DNA from: Hymenopus coronatus
Taxonomy: Eukaryota > Arthropoda > Insecta > Mantodea > Hymenopodidae
Assembly (NCBI GenBank): GCA_030762935.1
Contig: CM060898.1
Location: 101,749,281-101,813,280 of the forward strand
Length of the DNA: 64,000 nt
Reading direction: 5' to 3'
The translations under genes were made by a program, and so were the position numbers. Numbering within the stretch: the stretch's first letter is position 1; each line of letters starts with the position of its first letter. The notes below the pieces were generated by a model, which made no database searches, had not been told where the DNA came from, and saw only the letters and a list, made by a program, of their open reading frames with translations. Positions 55,047-63,831 of the stretch are shown here, in pieces.

Positions 55047-55061
55047 AGGGAATATTGAATA

Positions 55062-55215
55062 TTGCTATGGTAGCTCGTGGTTATGACAACGGGACGCAGA
55101 TCAGGAGATCCTTGGTTCACATCCCGTGTACGGCATGACTTTTTCAGTCTGACTTTACATTTCCAACTCGTGTTCTACATGGCTAGTGTGGAAGAAACCA
55201 TTTACTGACATAAAA
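55062..55215 (+). repeat. SINE-6 copy: tRNA-tail unit
   Basis: TGCTATGGTAGCTCGTGG, ATCCTTGGTTCACATCCCG and TTTTTCAGTCTGACTTTACATTTCCAACTCGTG, then GGCTAGTGTGGAAGAAACC. It begins right at the edge of the LINE-K target duplication. Confidence 0.78.
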
Positions 55216-55507
55216 TTGGTTAGTTAATCGTGGAAATGCCCCAATTTCCAAATAAAACTACTTCGTTGTTTGTAATTTACAAGATGATGTCAAGTTAGAG
55301 AGGGGTGGTGCAAATAAGGATGCTTTGAACTCGCCTCTTAACAGATGAAGCTCGTTATTAACTTAACAAGAGAATTCTGAACAAGAGCTTAAGAGGCTGC
55401 TCTACCAGATACAGGAAAAACTTGAGATGCAATGCTCAGCGCTTCAAACTGTGTTCGGAGCCACACAGGCTGAGGAGAAGCCCGTTTCCACATACAAATT
55501 ACTTTGT
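55216..55507. other. No recognised feature
   Basis: Unassigned, moderately balanced composition (GGAGCCACACAGGCTGAGGAG near 55457). Confidence 0.45.
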
Positions 55508-55665
55508 TTAGCACGTATGTAAAATGTACATAGTAGGTACAAAAAGTATTGTATTCCACCGCAAAATTTGATACGAGATTTCACCAGCAATATGTTTTGA
55601 TATCCTCTGAATTAAGAAAGAGGCATTTTTAGGAAAAGGTCAGTGTGTTTGTGATAGCAAAGCTT
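55508..55665 (-). repeat. Family A right-end fragment
   Basis: GCACGTATGTAAAATGTACATAGTAGGTACAAAAAG to AGGAAAAGGTCAGTGTGTTTGTG. It is cut at the GT site and the next complete copy follows in the same orientation. Confidence 0.82.
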
Positions 55666-55669
55666 TATT

Positions 55670-56503
55670 ACTTTTTCTATACGTGCTATGTACCTAGTGT
55701 ATAGAGAAGGTATTGCATTGTACCCAAAAATTCGATACCGAGATTTCAACGGAAATACATGTTTTGAGACCACCTGAATCCAAAAAAAAGCATTTTTAGA
55801 AAAATGTCCGTGTGTATGTGTGTGTCTGTGAGCAGTATAGCTCAAAAACGAAAAGACCGTTAAATACAAAACTTGGTGTTTAAGTTCAGTATCTTCCACG
55901 GATGCGACACGAAGATTTTCAAGAAAATCCTCCACCCCAAACTACCCTTCACATGGAAAAATTTTCGACAATTTTGATTTTCTAAAAAATGGCTCTAACG
56001 ATTTTGATTAAAATATCGTATATTAAAGATATTTACCTGACAAAGAAAATGTATATCTTGAATAGCTGCTGAAGGCTACTTTATTCTGGATGAAATTTAC
56101 GGAATTGTGCATAGCTGCTAAACCGTAATAAATGGGGAAAAACTTACTACACAGAAAATGTAGCTCACGATAAAACACACAATTTATGTCAAATACCTTT
56201 TTTCGTGGAGTTGATCATTTTTTAAGATATTCCTGCTTTTTAGCTTTGAAAAACATACTTTTCTCGTACAGGAATGTCTTGACTCCTGTCCATACAAACA
56301 AAGCAACTTCAGTTACATAGCAGATGATAAATATACACAGCTTTTAGCTATCATTTTAACCTATAGAACTCTCTCATTTCGCTTCTACTTACAATGAAGC
56401 AAGTAATAGGACTATTTCTGCTAATTAGCATGAAGTAAATAGAAGCATTACTACAATTTGTTGCAGAGATGTAGAGAAAGTCATGTGAATGGCACATATC
56501 AGA
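55670..56503 (-). repeat. Family A copy, complete, 834 bp
   Basis: ACTTTTTCTATACGTGCTATGTACCTAGTG to CATGTGAATGGCACATATCAGA. Small internal deletion at AATGTATATCTTGAATAGCTGC (the TTCTGGG part is lost) and a 20-base insertion near 56322 (GCAGATGATAAATATACACAGC). Confidence 0.92.
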
Positions 56504-56512
56504 CTTTTTTGT

Positions 56513-56718
56513 AGTGTTTAACGCCCGCTTTTACTACTTGTGGCACCGCAGGTGATATATGAAAAGAAGATGGAGCACCAGTGGAATGCGATGCGGGGAG
56601 GGGGGGACTAGAGAACCCCTGCGTCGCTTTAGCCACCGCAAATCTCATATGCGGTCGCTTAGGATCGAACCCGGACTGTCTAAGTGAGAGGCGAATGGTC
56701 TAACCACGCCGCGGCCCA
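56513..56718 (-). repeat. SINE-2 copy
   Basis: Top strand AACGCCCGCTTTTACTAC, GGCACCGCAGGTGATA, GATGGAGCACCAGTGG, GATCGAACCCGGACTGTC and TGGTCTAACCACGCCGCGGC. Nearly full length, with the B-box intact. It sits just past the left end of a family A copy, and family A sequence resumes after it. Confidence 0.88.
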
Positions 56719-56721
56719 GAA

Positions 56722-56835
56722 ATGTCTGTTAAATACCAAACTTGGTACTCAAGTGTACTATCTCCCAAAGATGCAACTCGAAGACTTCAAGAAAATCCTC
56801 TACCCAAACTACCCTTTATATGAATACTTTGAAGA
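56722..56835 (-). repeat. Family A middle fragment
   Basis: GTCTGTTAAATACCAAACTTGGTACTC, CCCAAAGATGCAACTCGAAGAC and CTACCCAAACTACCCTTTATATG. Confidence 0.78.
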
Positions 56836-57220
56836 ATGTAAGAACTGATAATGGGTGAAGAAAAAGGATACACAACGAATGGGAACAGCTTTGCGAGCTA
56901 TTGCAGATCTGTTGTGGCTAACAGCCCCCAGAAGGGTCTGATGAAGTACAAGAACCATAGCAGATTACAGGCCACAGGTGCGGAAGGTATTGACCGATAC
57001 CAGAGAGAACGTGCAACCGACCAGAGAGCCACTTAGTGTCCACGGGAAGCAATTATTCTATTGAGCTTGCCTCCGCGCCATATATCTACACCACCATACA
57101 GTATGAACCTGGAAACACACGTGAGAGATAAGCAAATGGAATAAAGGGGAAATGACGGAAAGTATATCACGGTAATTGAGAAATCACCTCAACTTTAGGC
57201 TAGCGGTCCGGAGAAAGTAC
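56836..57220. other. No recognised feature
   Basis: A 61-codon frame at 56851-57036 (MGEEKGYTTNGNSFASYC) has no recognisable motif. Composition is GC-richer than the repeats. Possibly single-copy. Confidence 0.4.
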
Positions 57221-57263
57221 AAAAAAAAAAAAAAAAAAAAAAAAAAATAATAATAATAATAAT
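57221..57263. repeat. A27 run followed by (TAA)n
   Basis: A-run 57221-57247 then about five TAA units. Reads like the tail of a retroposon on the plus strand, and is directly followed by an inverted tRNA-like head. Confidence 0.9.
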
Positions 57264-57264
57264 G

Positions 57265-57440
57265 GATCAGAGCAAGCGGTCCCAGGGATCGAATTCGAAC
57301 CCTGCCAAATCAGTCTCTCACGTTACTGCGGCGTCACCTCACTCAAAGATTCCGGTCCCCATGGCCGCGCTCGCCAAGGCGTCTGGCTTTGGTACTTCGT
57401 AGCGCAGGGGAATGTGGGTTTGAATCCCGCCTTAGGCATG
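57265..57440. repeat. Two tRNA-like heads back to back
   Basis: 57265-57340 read on the minus strand gives GACGCCGCAGTAACGTGAGAG and B-box CAGGGTTCGAATTCGATCCC. 57355-57440 on the plus strand gives CCCATGGCCGCGCTCGCC and B-box GTGGGTTTGAATCCCGCC. Both have tRNA-like A/B-box spacing but no body I recognise. They differ from SINE-1 to SINE-6. Neither closes a good cloverleaf by eye. Confidence 0.6.
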
Positions 57441-57444
57441 GGTG

Positions 57445-57508
<64 letters not shown>

Positions 57509-57519
57509 AAAAAAAAAAA
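57445..57519. repeat. (TA)n(TG)n(A)n compound microsatellite
   Basis: About 24 TA units, 8 TG units, then an A-run, directly after the plus-strand tRNA-like head. Confidence 0.96.
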
Positions 57520-57595
57520 GAAGAGAACAGCAATTCAGTAATCATACAGTAAACAAAGGGAAACAATTAGGTAAATAAAAGTAGGGTATACAGGG

Positions 57596-57618
57596 CCGGA
57601 GTCCCGACCAGACTCCGG
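57596..57618. other. Perfect hairpin, 8-bp GC-rich stem
   Basis: CCGGAGTC, loop CCGACCA, GACTCCGG. Lies 18 bases before a complete family A copy. No U-run follows and no gene is nearby, so it is not called a terminator. Confidence 0.9.
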
Positions 57619-57635
57619 AACTGTATTTAAAAAAA

Positions 57636-58337
57636 TCTGATGTGCACCATTCACATGACTTTCTCCATATCCCTGCAACAAATAATTCTTAAAAAGCTTA
57701 TACTTCTATTTACTTTATGCTAATCAGAAAAAATTAGCAGAAATAGTCTTATTACTCGCTTCCTTGTAAGTAGAAGCGAAATAAGGGTTTACTGTAGGTT
57801 AAGGTGATAGTCAAAAGCTGGTTGCTAGGTCAATGAAGTTCCTTTGTTTATATGGATAGGAGTTGACAAGTTCCTGTAAGAGAAAAGTATACGTTTTTCA
57901 TAGCAGAAACCAAAAATAAGGAATGTCACAAAAACGACGAACTCCACGAAAAAAATGTATATAACATAAATTGTGTGTTTTAAAGAGCTCTACATTTTTT
58001 GTGTAGTAAGGTTTTGTTCATCTCTTACAGTTTAGCAGTCATTCAAAATTTAGTAAAATTCATCCAGAATAAACTACTCTTCAGAGGCTATTCCCAGAAA
58101 ATTCAAGATATTCATTTCATTTGTCAGGTAAATATGTTTAATATCCGAAATTTTAATCAAAATCGTTAGAGCCATTTGTGAGAAAATCAAAATTTTCGAA
58201 AAAAGTTCCATGTAAAGGGTAGTTGGGGGTGGGGGGATTTTTCTCAAAATCTTCGTGTCGCATCCCTGGAAGATACTAAGCTTAAATACCAAGTTTGGTA
58301 TTTTACCGACTTTTCGTTTTTGAGTTATCGTGTTCAC

Positions 58338-58376
<39 letters not shown>

Positions 58377-58511
58377 CATTTTTGTGAAAATGCTTTTTTT
58401 GGATATTGGGGACCCTAAAACATATATTTCCGCTGAAATCTCGGTATCGAATTTTTGGTGGAGTGCAATACTTTCTCTATACACTATGTACATAGTGCGT
58501 ATGGAGAAAGT
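57636..58511 (+). repeat. Family A copy, complete, 876 bp, young type
   Basis: TCTGATGTGCACCATTCACATGA to CACTATGTACATAGTGCGTATGGAGAAAGT. Nearly the same as 47278-48139 apart from the longer CA tract (58341-58372). A chance minus-strand frame of 139 codons crosses it (58074-58493), reading VCVCV over the microsatellite. Confidence 0.96.
58341..58372. repeat. (CA)n microsatellite, 16 units
   Basis: Pure CA at the family A site. The sister copy at 47278 has only eight units in the same place. Confidence 0.97.
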
Positions 58512-58584
58512 AAAGAAAAAAAAAAAAGAAAGAAAGATCCTAAGTGGTTGCTAAGTGATGGGTCTGAAATGTCGTACTCTAGAC

Positions 58585-58734
58585 CGACCACTCGGGTGGG
58601 GTTTGCGTATCTGCCTCACATTCAAGAGTGCACATTTCGGTCAGAGTAAGTTACCAGAATAAGGACTTTTCAGAGTTTACTCTTGTCCTGCGAAGATAAC
58701 ATTTCACCCATTTCATTCATAGTTCCTCCCACAT
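58585..58734 (+). repeat. SINE-5 copy, 3'-shortened
   Basis: CCACTCGGGTGGGGTTTGCGTATCTGCCTCACATTC, degraded B-box TGCACATTTCGGTCAG, AAGTTACCAGAATAAGGACTTTTCAG and CATTTCACCCATTTCATTC. A SINE-4 follows at once. Confidence 0.72.
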
Positions 58735-59030
58735 TCATGTCGTCCTCTAGTCTAGGGGTAACATTCTAGCTTCTGGTGCCCAAGAAAGTGAGTTGAAACC
58801 CGGGGCAGGGCGCTGGGTTTTTTTTTGGGGGGGAGAGCGTAAGCAACTTAGAATGGTTTCCTTCGGAACGGAAATAAGCCGGTGGTCGCATGTTGTAGAT
58901 TAGCGGCACGTAAAAAAATCAAGTTTGATAAAGATACCTTTGTGCAAAGATCTTTCAAGCCCAAAATAGAATGCTGCGCTGAGAACCACAGTAGTTAAGA
59001 CCGCCCATAAATAAAACTCAATCTAACGTT
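58735..59030 (+). repeat. SINE-4 copy, divergent
   Basis: Head CGTCCTCTAGTCTAGGGGTAAC, B-box-like GTGAGTTGAAACCCGG, then GAATGGTTTCCTTCGGAACGG, GCCGGTGGTCGCATGTTGTAG, GCGGCACGTAAAAAAATC and GAACCACAGTAGTTAAGACCGCCC. Confidence 0.8.
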
Positions 59031-59309
59031 TTTGTCCAGTCTTTGAAATTAAAATATATTTACAATGTTCATTATCTATCAACTGCAGAAGCATCAGCGT
59101 CATTTCATTGGGGATTAGCCTGATGCCTGTTTTCATTTTCGCATTTAAATATTTATTTTTCCATATGGTTGGTATTCATTTGTTTCTTTAGAATATTTGG
59201 TTTTGTCTTCCTCTGCAAATGTTCCAAATATTTATTTATTTTGCTATTTGGAATACCAATATCTAATTCCTCTCTGATTTCTTAATTTCTTCTTAATTTC
59301 TATCTTTTC
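59031..59309. other. No recognised feature
   Basis: AT-rich. GGGGATTAGCCTGATGCC near 59109 is the only GC-richer patch. No ORF is supported. Confidence 0.45.
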
Positions 59310-59725
59310 TACGTACATAGTAGGTAGGTAGCTAAGTAGATATCGCATTTCACCTGAAACCTCCATTACGAGATATCTCTAGAAATACATATTTTAGGGA
59401 CCTCTAAATCTAAAAAAAAAAAAAAAAAAAAAATAAGAAAAGTCTGTGTATGTGTCTGTAAACAGTAAAACTAAAAAACGAAAAGTTTGTTAAATACCTA
59501 ACTGGATCTTTAAGTTCTGCATCTTTCATGGATACAACACCAAAATTGTTAAGAAAATTCCTCAATCTCTAACTACCCTTTCGTGAATTAATTTTTGAAA
59601 TTTTTGATTTTCTCAAGAATGGCTAACGATTTTGATACAAATACAATAGGTTTAAGATATTTTTATGATAAACGAACTGTATATCTTGCATTTTATGGGA
59701 ATAGTTTCTGAAAATCTCTTCATCA
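59310..59725 (-). repeat. Family A copy, right half, old
   Basis: TTCTACGTACATAGTAGGTAGGTAGC palindrome remnant, AGAAATACATATTTTAGGGACC, an A-run at 59411-59432, GTCTGTGTATGTGTCTGTAAACAG, then the middle blocks to TTTATGGGAATAGTTTCTG. An abrupt change to a second family A middle follows. Confidence 0.78.
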
Positions 59726-59732
59726 TTTCTAA

Positions 59733-60380
59733 AAGCCTTTACATGGAACATTTTCATTTTCTCAAAAATGATTCTAACGACTTTTATTAAAATACCATAT
59801 GTTTAAGATATTTTTATGACAAATGGAATGTATATCTTGAATTTTCTGAGTCGCCCTCCGTGGTGTAATGGTTACCAAGCTAACTTCATAACCCAAGGTC
59901 GCGGGTTCAAACCCGGCGGAGGACGATGGATATTTTCGGGCGTAAAAATCCTTAGCATAGCTTCCTTCGGAATGGTAGTAAAGCCGTTGGTCCCGTATCG
60001 TAGATTTACGGCACGTAAAAGAACCTCAAGCCTGATAGAGAGGCCTCTGAGCAAAATTAAGCGGTCTTTCACGCCCAATTTAGAATGGGATGCTGAGAAC
60101 CACAGTAGTTATAGAGCGTCCATAAATAGCACGCCATTTGCATTTACATTTGAATTTTTCGAATTACTCTTTATTCTGGATACTTTTTTACAACTCGTAA
60201 ACCGTAAGAAATAGACAAAATATTACCACCAAAACATTTAGTCTTGTTAAAACACACAATGTATGTCAAACGTTTTGTAGAGTTAATGCCTTGTTATTGA
60301 GTTCGGTTTTAAACTACTAAAACTATTCTCAAGCGGGAAGCCAACTTTCATTATATCTCTTTTGTTTTACTCCCGGAAAT
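59733..60380 (-). repeat. Family A fragment interrupted by a SINE-4
   Basis: 59733-59845 (CCTTTACATGGAACATTTTC ... TATATCTTGAATTTT) and 60150-60380 (TTTATTCTGGATAC, CGTAAACCGTAAGAAATAGAC, TCTCAAGCGGGAAG). The SINE lies between, flanked by TTGAATTTT on both sides. Confidence 0.83.
59846..60149 (+). repeat. SINE-4 copy, full length, with target duplication
   Basis: Best SINE-4: head CGCCCTCCGTGGTGTAATGG, TTACCAAGCTAACTTC, B-box CGCGGGTTCAAACCCGGC and GAGGACGATGGATATTTTCGGGC. Then ATAGCTTCCTTCGGAATGG, GTCCCGTATCGTAGATTTACGG, AGGCCTCTGAGCAAAATTAAGC and the end ATAAATAGCACGCCATTTGC. TTGAATTTT is at 59837-59845 and 60150-60158. A- and B-boxes are both intact. Confidence 0.93.
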
Positions 60381-60765
60381 GTTGAAACTAGAAACAGGGA
60401 ATATCTTAAAAACCATCAACCTCACAAAAGATGTATATAACATAAATTGTGTGTTTTAATGCGTCTAAATTTTCTATGTGATAAATTTTGTCCATCTTTT
60501 ACGGTTTAGCAATTATGCAAAATTCCGTAAAATTCATACAGAATATAATAGTCTCCCAGAAAATTCAAGATATACATTTTATTTGTCGTGTAAATATCTT
60601 TAATATGACATTTTAATCAAAATCGTTAGAGCTATTATTGAGAAAATGAATTTTTTTTAAAAAAGTTCCTTATAAAGGGCCGTTGGGGATGGGATTTTCT
60701 TGAAAATCTTCGTGTCGCATCTTTGGAAGATACCAAACCTAAATACCAAGGCTGGTTTTTAACGG
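60380..60765 (+). repeat. Family A middle fragment, opposite to its neighbour
   Basis: TTGAAACTAGAAACAGGGAATATC, AACATAAATTGTGTGTTTTAATGC, TTTTACGGTTTAGCAATTATGC and TCGTGTCGCATCTTTGGAAG, ending TTTTTAACGGT. It meets the inverted fragment 60150-60380 head to head, so 60180-60590 can fold back on itself. Confidence 0.83.
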
Positions 60766-61737
60766 TACAGATATTGTTGGATAGCTGCTAATTGGTATAC
60801 TATTTTGCTGTTATAATGGTATATAGCATATAATTATTGCGTTGCCCAGGGTGCACCAGGTGGTACCATTGCACCCCACTGAGGAAATATAACTATTCGC
60901 CTGGGAATTCTGCACCAAGTCCAAAGAAGGTGGAGGATGAAATGTTGGAAGAGAAAACGACGACGGCGAATATTTAATGTATCAAAAGTCAAGGTGACGT
61001 GTTGTCAGATATCTGTATCGCAAACAGTCACGTTGTTTGCAGATCCTTAGAGCACTAACGCACCGTGCAGATGGATATGAAAAGAAGTCGGGCAAGTCGT
61101 GAGATATTGATTTTCGAGGCTTAAAGGTCCCCCACCCCTTTCTCTCGTTATCTTATTCACATTTTCCTTTCCACCGGCTCTTTCTTTGTTGACTTTTTTT
61201 CCTCCCTTCTTTCTTAGCATGTCCCCGCCCCTTTTTCTTCCGCCATTCTTGAAGCCATCCTTGAGACTAGAGCAATATCGGCGCCGCTGGACCCGAGCAG
61301 CTCCTGCTGGATCAATGATACTAGTCCAGACAGAGAGAGCGAAATCTCCAGGGACGGGAAAAGGAGGGGGTGGAGACGCCATCTTGACTATAAGGGTGCA
61401 GGGGAGCAAGTAATTTTTCTCCATTCTCAGGGGAGCAAAAGACGCCATTTTTATTTTATTTCTGTTTTCCTTTCTTATCCAACACAGTCAAGACAAATCC
61501 AAAATCTTCAGAAGGAGCGAAAATTAATTTCCTTTTTAGATGCTGATTACATTCATATTTGAGCTTTGAAGAAGTTCAACAATTAATATATTTCTGTTAA
61601 AGCATGATCTTTTTTGTTGGTGACAAAAGGCAATATAAGTTTGACATTATCAACGGAGAAATATTCAAATATATTTTGAGCTTTACTGTAATCATATAAA
61701 CATACGAATGTGTCAGTTGAGTCTGTTCTATTGTTTG
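60766..61737. other. Non-repetitive block with a GC-richer, strand-asymmetric core
   Basis: 61120-61400 is much richer in C and G than the rest of the window. It has a top-strand pyrimidine-rich half (CTTTCCACCGGCTC, TTTTCCTCCCTTCTTTC, GTCCCCGCCCC) and then a purine-rich half (GGGACGGGAAAAGGAGGGGG). CpGs cluster at 61285-61310. GACGCCAT and AGGGGAGCAA each occur twice at 61375-61450. A 133-codon minus frame (61047-61448) is Gly/Lys/Arg-rich low complexity and I do not call it a gene. This could be the promoter or 5' end of a neighbouring host gene, which is inference only. Confidence 0.4.
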
Positions 61738-61835
61738 TTACTCTTCTACTGAGCACTCTGCGCATACATAGTAGGTATTGGAGGCATTTTATTCTACCCA
61801 AAAATTCGCTATAAGATTTCACCGAAAATACAGGA
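61738..61835 (-). repeat. Family A right-end fragment
   Basis: CTCTACTGAGCACTCTGCGCATACATAGTAGG, then CATTTTATTCTACCCAAAAATTCGCTATAAGATTTCACCGAAAATACAGG. Confidence 0.75.
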
Positions 61836-62454
61836 TTAATCATAAATACTTTCACAAAGGTTGAGAACTAGTTCTTTGCATCAAAACAAGAAAAGATGTC
61901 CATACATGCATGTGTCCCGAAAGCCTTCGTTTTCGATTTATTGAAGTTTAGAGTGTTATTAATCAAATCATTTTAAAATGACATGATCCTATTTTTGACG
62001 TTTTGACTCAAACGCTTGAAGTGTCCTCCTCATGTTCTTGACACAAATGCACTCGTCGCAGCGTGGACTGTGAATACTCTTGGTGCTGATGTTTTGCAGG
62101 GTTTCATGACTTACACATTAAGAGTTTCTTCATCCAGGATGTCTGTAGCACCTGTAAGGCGTGCTGGGAAGATGTATTCTCAATTGACAAGTGAAAACTG
62201 TAAACAAGCAGTCATGGCAACCAACATAAGGCCAACTCTGCAGGGAAAAATTGACGAAAACTTTCTATCAATGAGTGCATTCGAGTAGATACATGAAGTT
62301 ATTAGATTGGACCACGAAAACCCTTGAACGAAAACGCCCATCAATAAATTCATAACACAAAAACGAAGAGTTTTAGAGCATATGTTTCTACAGATCTATT
62401 TTCTTGTTACAATGTAAGGAATCCAATCCCAAATGTTATAAAAGTAATTTTGAA
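61836..62454. other. No recognised feature
   Basis: A 90-codon frame at 62016-62288 (MKCPPHVLDTNALVAAWTVN, then FMTYTLRVSSSRMS) is open from start to stop but shows no family I recognise. It could be a fragment of an unrecognised transposon or host exon. The rest is AT-rich. Confidence 0.35.
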
Positions 62455-62490
62455 TCACGCTGTACGTATGTTTTGAGGACTTCTGAATCC
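62455..62490 (-). repeat. Family A right-end scrap
   Basis: CACGCTGTACGTATGTTTTGAGGACTTCTGAATCCACTT matches the ACATGTTTTGAGGACC-CTGAATCC block. A complete copy starts at 62497. Confidence 0.65.
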
Positions 62491-62496
62491 ACTTTT

Positions 62497-63361
62497 ACTT
62501 TCTCTACACGTACTATGTACATAGTGCATAGAGAAGGTATTGCATTCCATCCAAAAATTCGATACCGAGATTTCACCGGAAATACATGTTTTGGGTCCCC
62601 CTACATCTAAAAAAAAAGAATTTTTGGAGAAAGCTCCGTGTGTGTGCTTGTGCGTGAGTGTGTGTGTTTGTATGTCTGTGGACAGCATAGCTCAAAAACG
62701 AAAAAGGGCGTTAAATACGCAACTTGGTATTCAAGTTTGGTATTTTCCAAGGATGCGACATGAAGATTTTCAAAAAAGTCCCCCCCACCCCCAACTACCC
62801 TTTACTTGGATTTTTTTTTGAAAATTTTGATTTTCTCAAAAATGGCTCTAACGATTTTGATTAAAATATTATATATTAGGATAATTACCTGACAAATAAA
62901 ATGTGTATCTTCAATTTTCTGGGAATAGCCTCTGAAGACTACTTTGTTCTGTGTGAATTTTACGGGGTTTTACATAACTGCTAAACCGTAAGAGATGGAC
63001 AAAAACTTACCACACAAAAATTGTGGAGCACGTTAAAACACACCATTTATGTTATATACATTTTTTTCGTGGAGTTGATCGTTTTTGAGATATTCCTTGT
63101 CTTCGGTTTCGGCTATGAAAAACTTATACCTTTCTCGTACAGGAATTTGTCAAGTCCTGTCCATACAAACAAAGGAGCTTAGCAACCACCTTTTGACTAT
63201 CACTTTAACCTACGGTACTCCCATATTTCGCTTCTACTTAGAGGAAGCAAGTATTTTCTAATTTTTTTATCGATTAGCATGAAGTAACTAGAAGCATAAG
63301 CTTTTTAACAATAATTTGTTGCAGAGATGCACAGAAAGTCATGTGAATGGAACACATCAGA
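62497..63361 (-). repeat. Family A copy, complete, 865 bp
   Basis: ACTTTCTCTACACGTACTATGTACATAGTGCATAGAGAAGG to CATGTGAATGGAACACATCAGA. GT site GTGTGTGTGCTTGTGCGTGAGTGTGTGTG. It is a hybrid: old-type right part (GTATTGCATTCC, ACATGTTTTGGG) with a left half close to the young type. Confidence 0.94.
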
Positions 63362-63365
63362 TTTA

Positions 63366-63440
63366 TACTTTCCACCCAAAAACTCGATACCAAGATTTCA
63401 CCGGAAATAGCCGTTTGAGGATCCACTGCCTCCAAATATC
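63366..63440 (-). repeat. Family A right-end fragment
   Basis: ACTTTCCACCCAAAAACTCGATACCAAGATTTCACCGG, then ATCCACTGCCTCC. The palindrome itself is deleted (ACTTTC joins directly to CACCC). Confidence 0.78.
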
Positions 63441-63825
63441 TCGCAAATGATTAATATCGCAAATCTGACAAATTGCTTCCATTACCGCTATCTACATTTT
63501 GTAAGACTATTAGTTACCAGCTATGAAAACAGCATCCAAAATGAAAATGATTTCGGAGGTAATTCCCAGGGAATTCAAAATATATATCTTTATTTTCCAT
63601 AAACTATCTTAAAATATGATATATGAAACAAAATCGTTAGATCTATTTTGAGAAAATAAAAATTTTCGTAAATTGTTCCCATGTAATAATTGGTTTGGGT
63701 TGGGCGAGTTTTTGAAAATCTTTTATTGCATCGCTGGAGGACACTAATCATAAGTTACAAGTTTGATTTTTAACCTACTTTTCATTTTTGGGAATACAGG
63801 TACACACACCACATGGATCCTTTTC
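63441..63825 (+). repeat. Family A middle-right fragment
   Basis: AATATCTCGCAAATGATTAATATCGC, TTTCGGAGGTAATTCCCAGGG and CCATGTAATAATTGGTTTGGG, then TACACACACCACATGG at the CA site, ending CCTTTTCTAAAC. The next copy starts on that A-run. Confidence 0.8.
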
Positions 63826-63831
63826 TAAACA

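Noticed and set aside
58074..58493. Minus-strand open frame of 139 codons, with similar frames in other family A copies (47709-47996, 9598-9948, 48636-48947, 5346-5717)
   Set aside because: The frame crosses the CA microsatellite (VCVCV repeats), starts and stops differ between copies, and two different frames of the same DNA are open in different copies. That fits shared repeat sequence, not selection for protein. A dN/dS test over full-length copies would settle it.
59847..59925. A functional tRNA gene at the head of SINE-4
   Set aside because: The tRNA-like part continues into the SINE body shared by five copies, and a target duplication surrounds the whole element.
61047..61448. Minus-strand 133-codon frame, Gly/Lys/Arg-rich
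   Set aside because: Low complexity from a purine/pyrimidine-biased tract, with no domain and no start context to favour it.
62016..62288. Coding exon of a host gene
   Set aside because: Ninety open codons alone are not convincing and I recognise no family. Recorded as unassigned instead.
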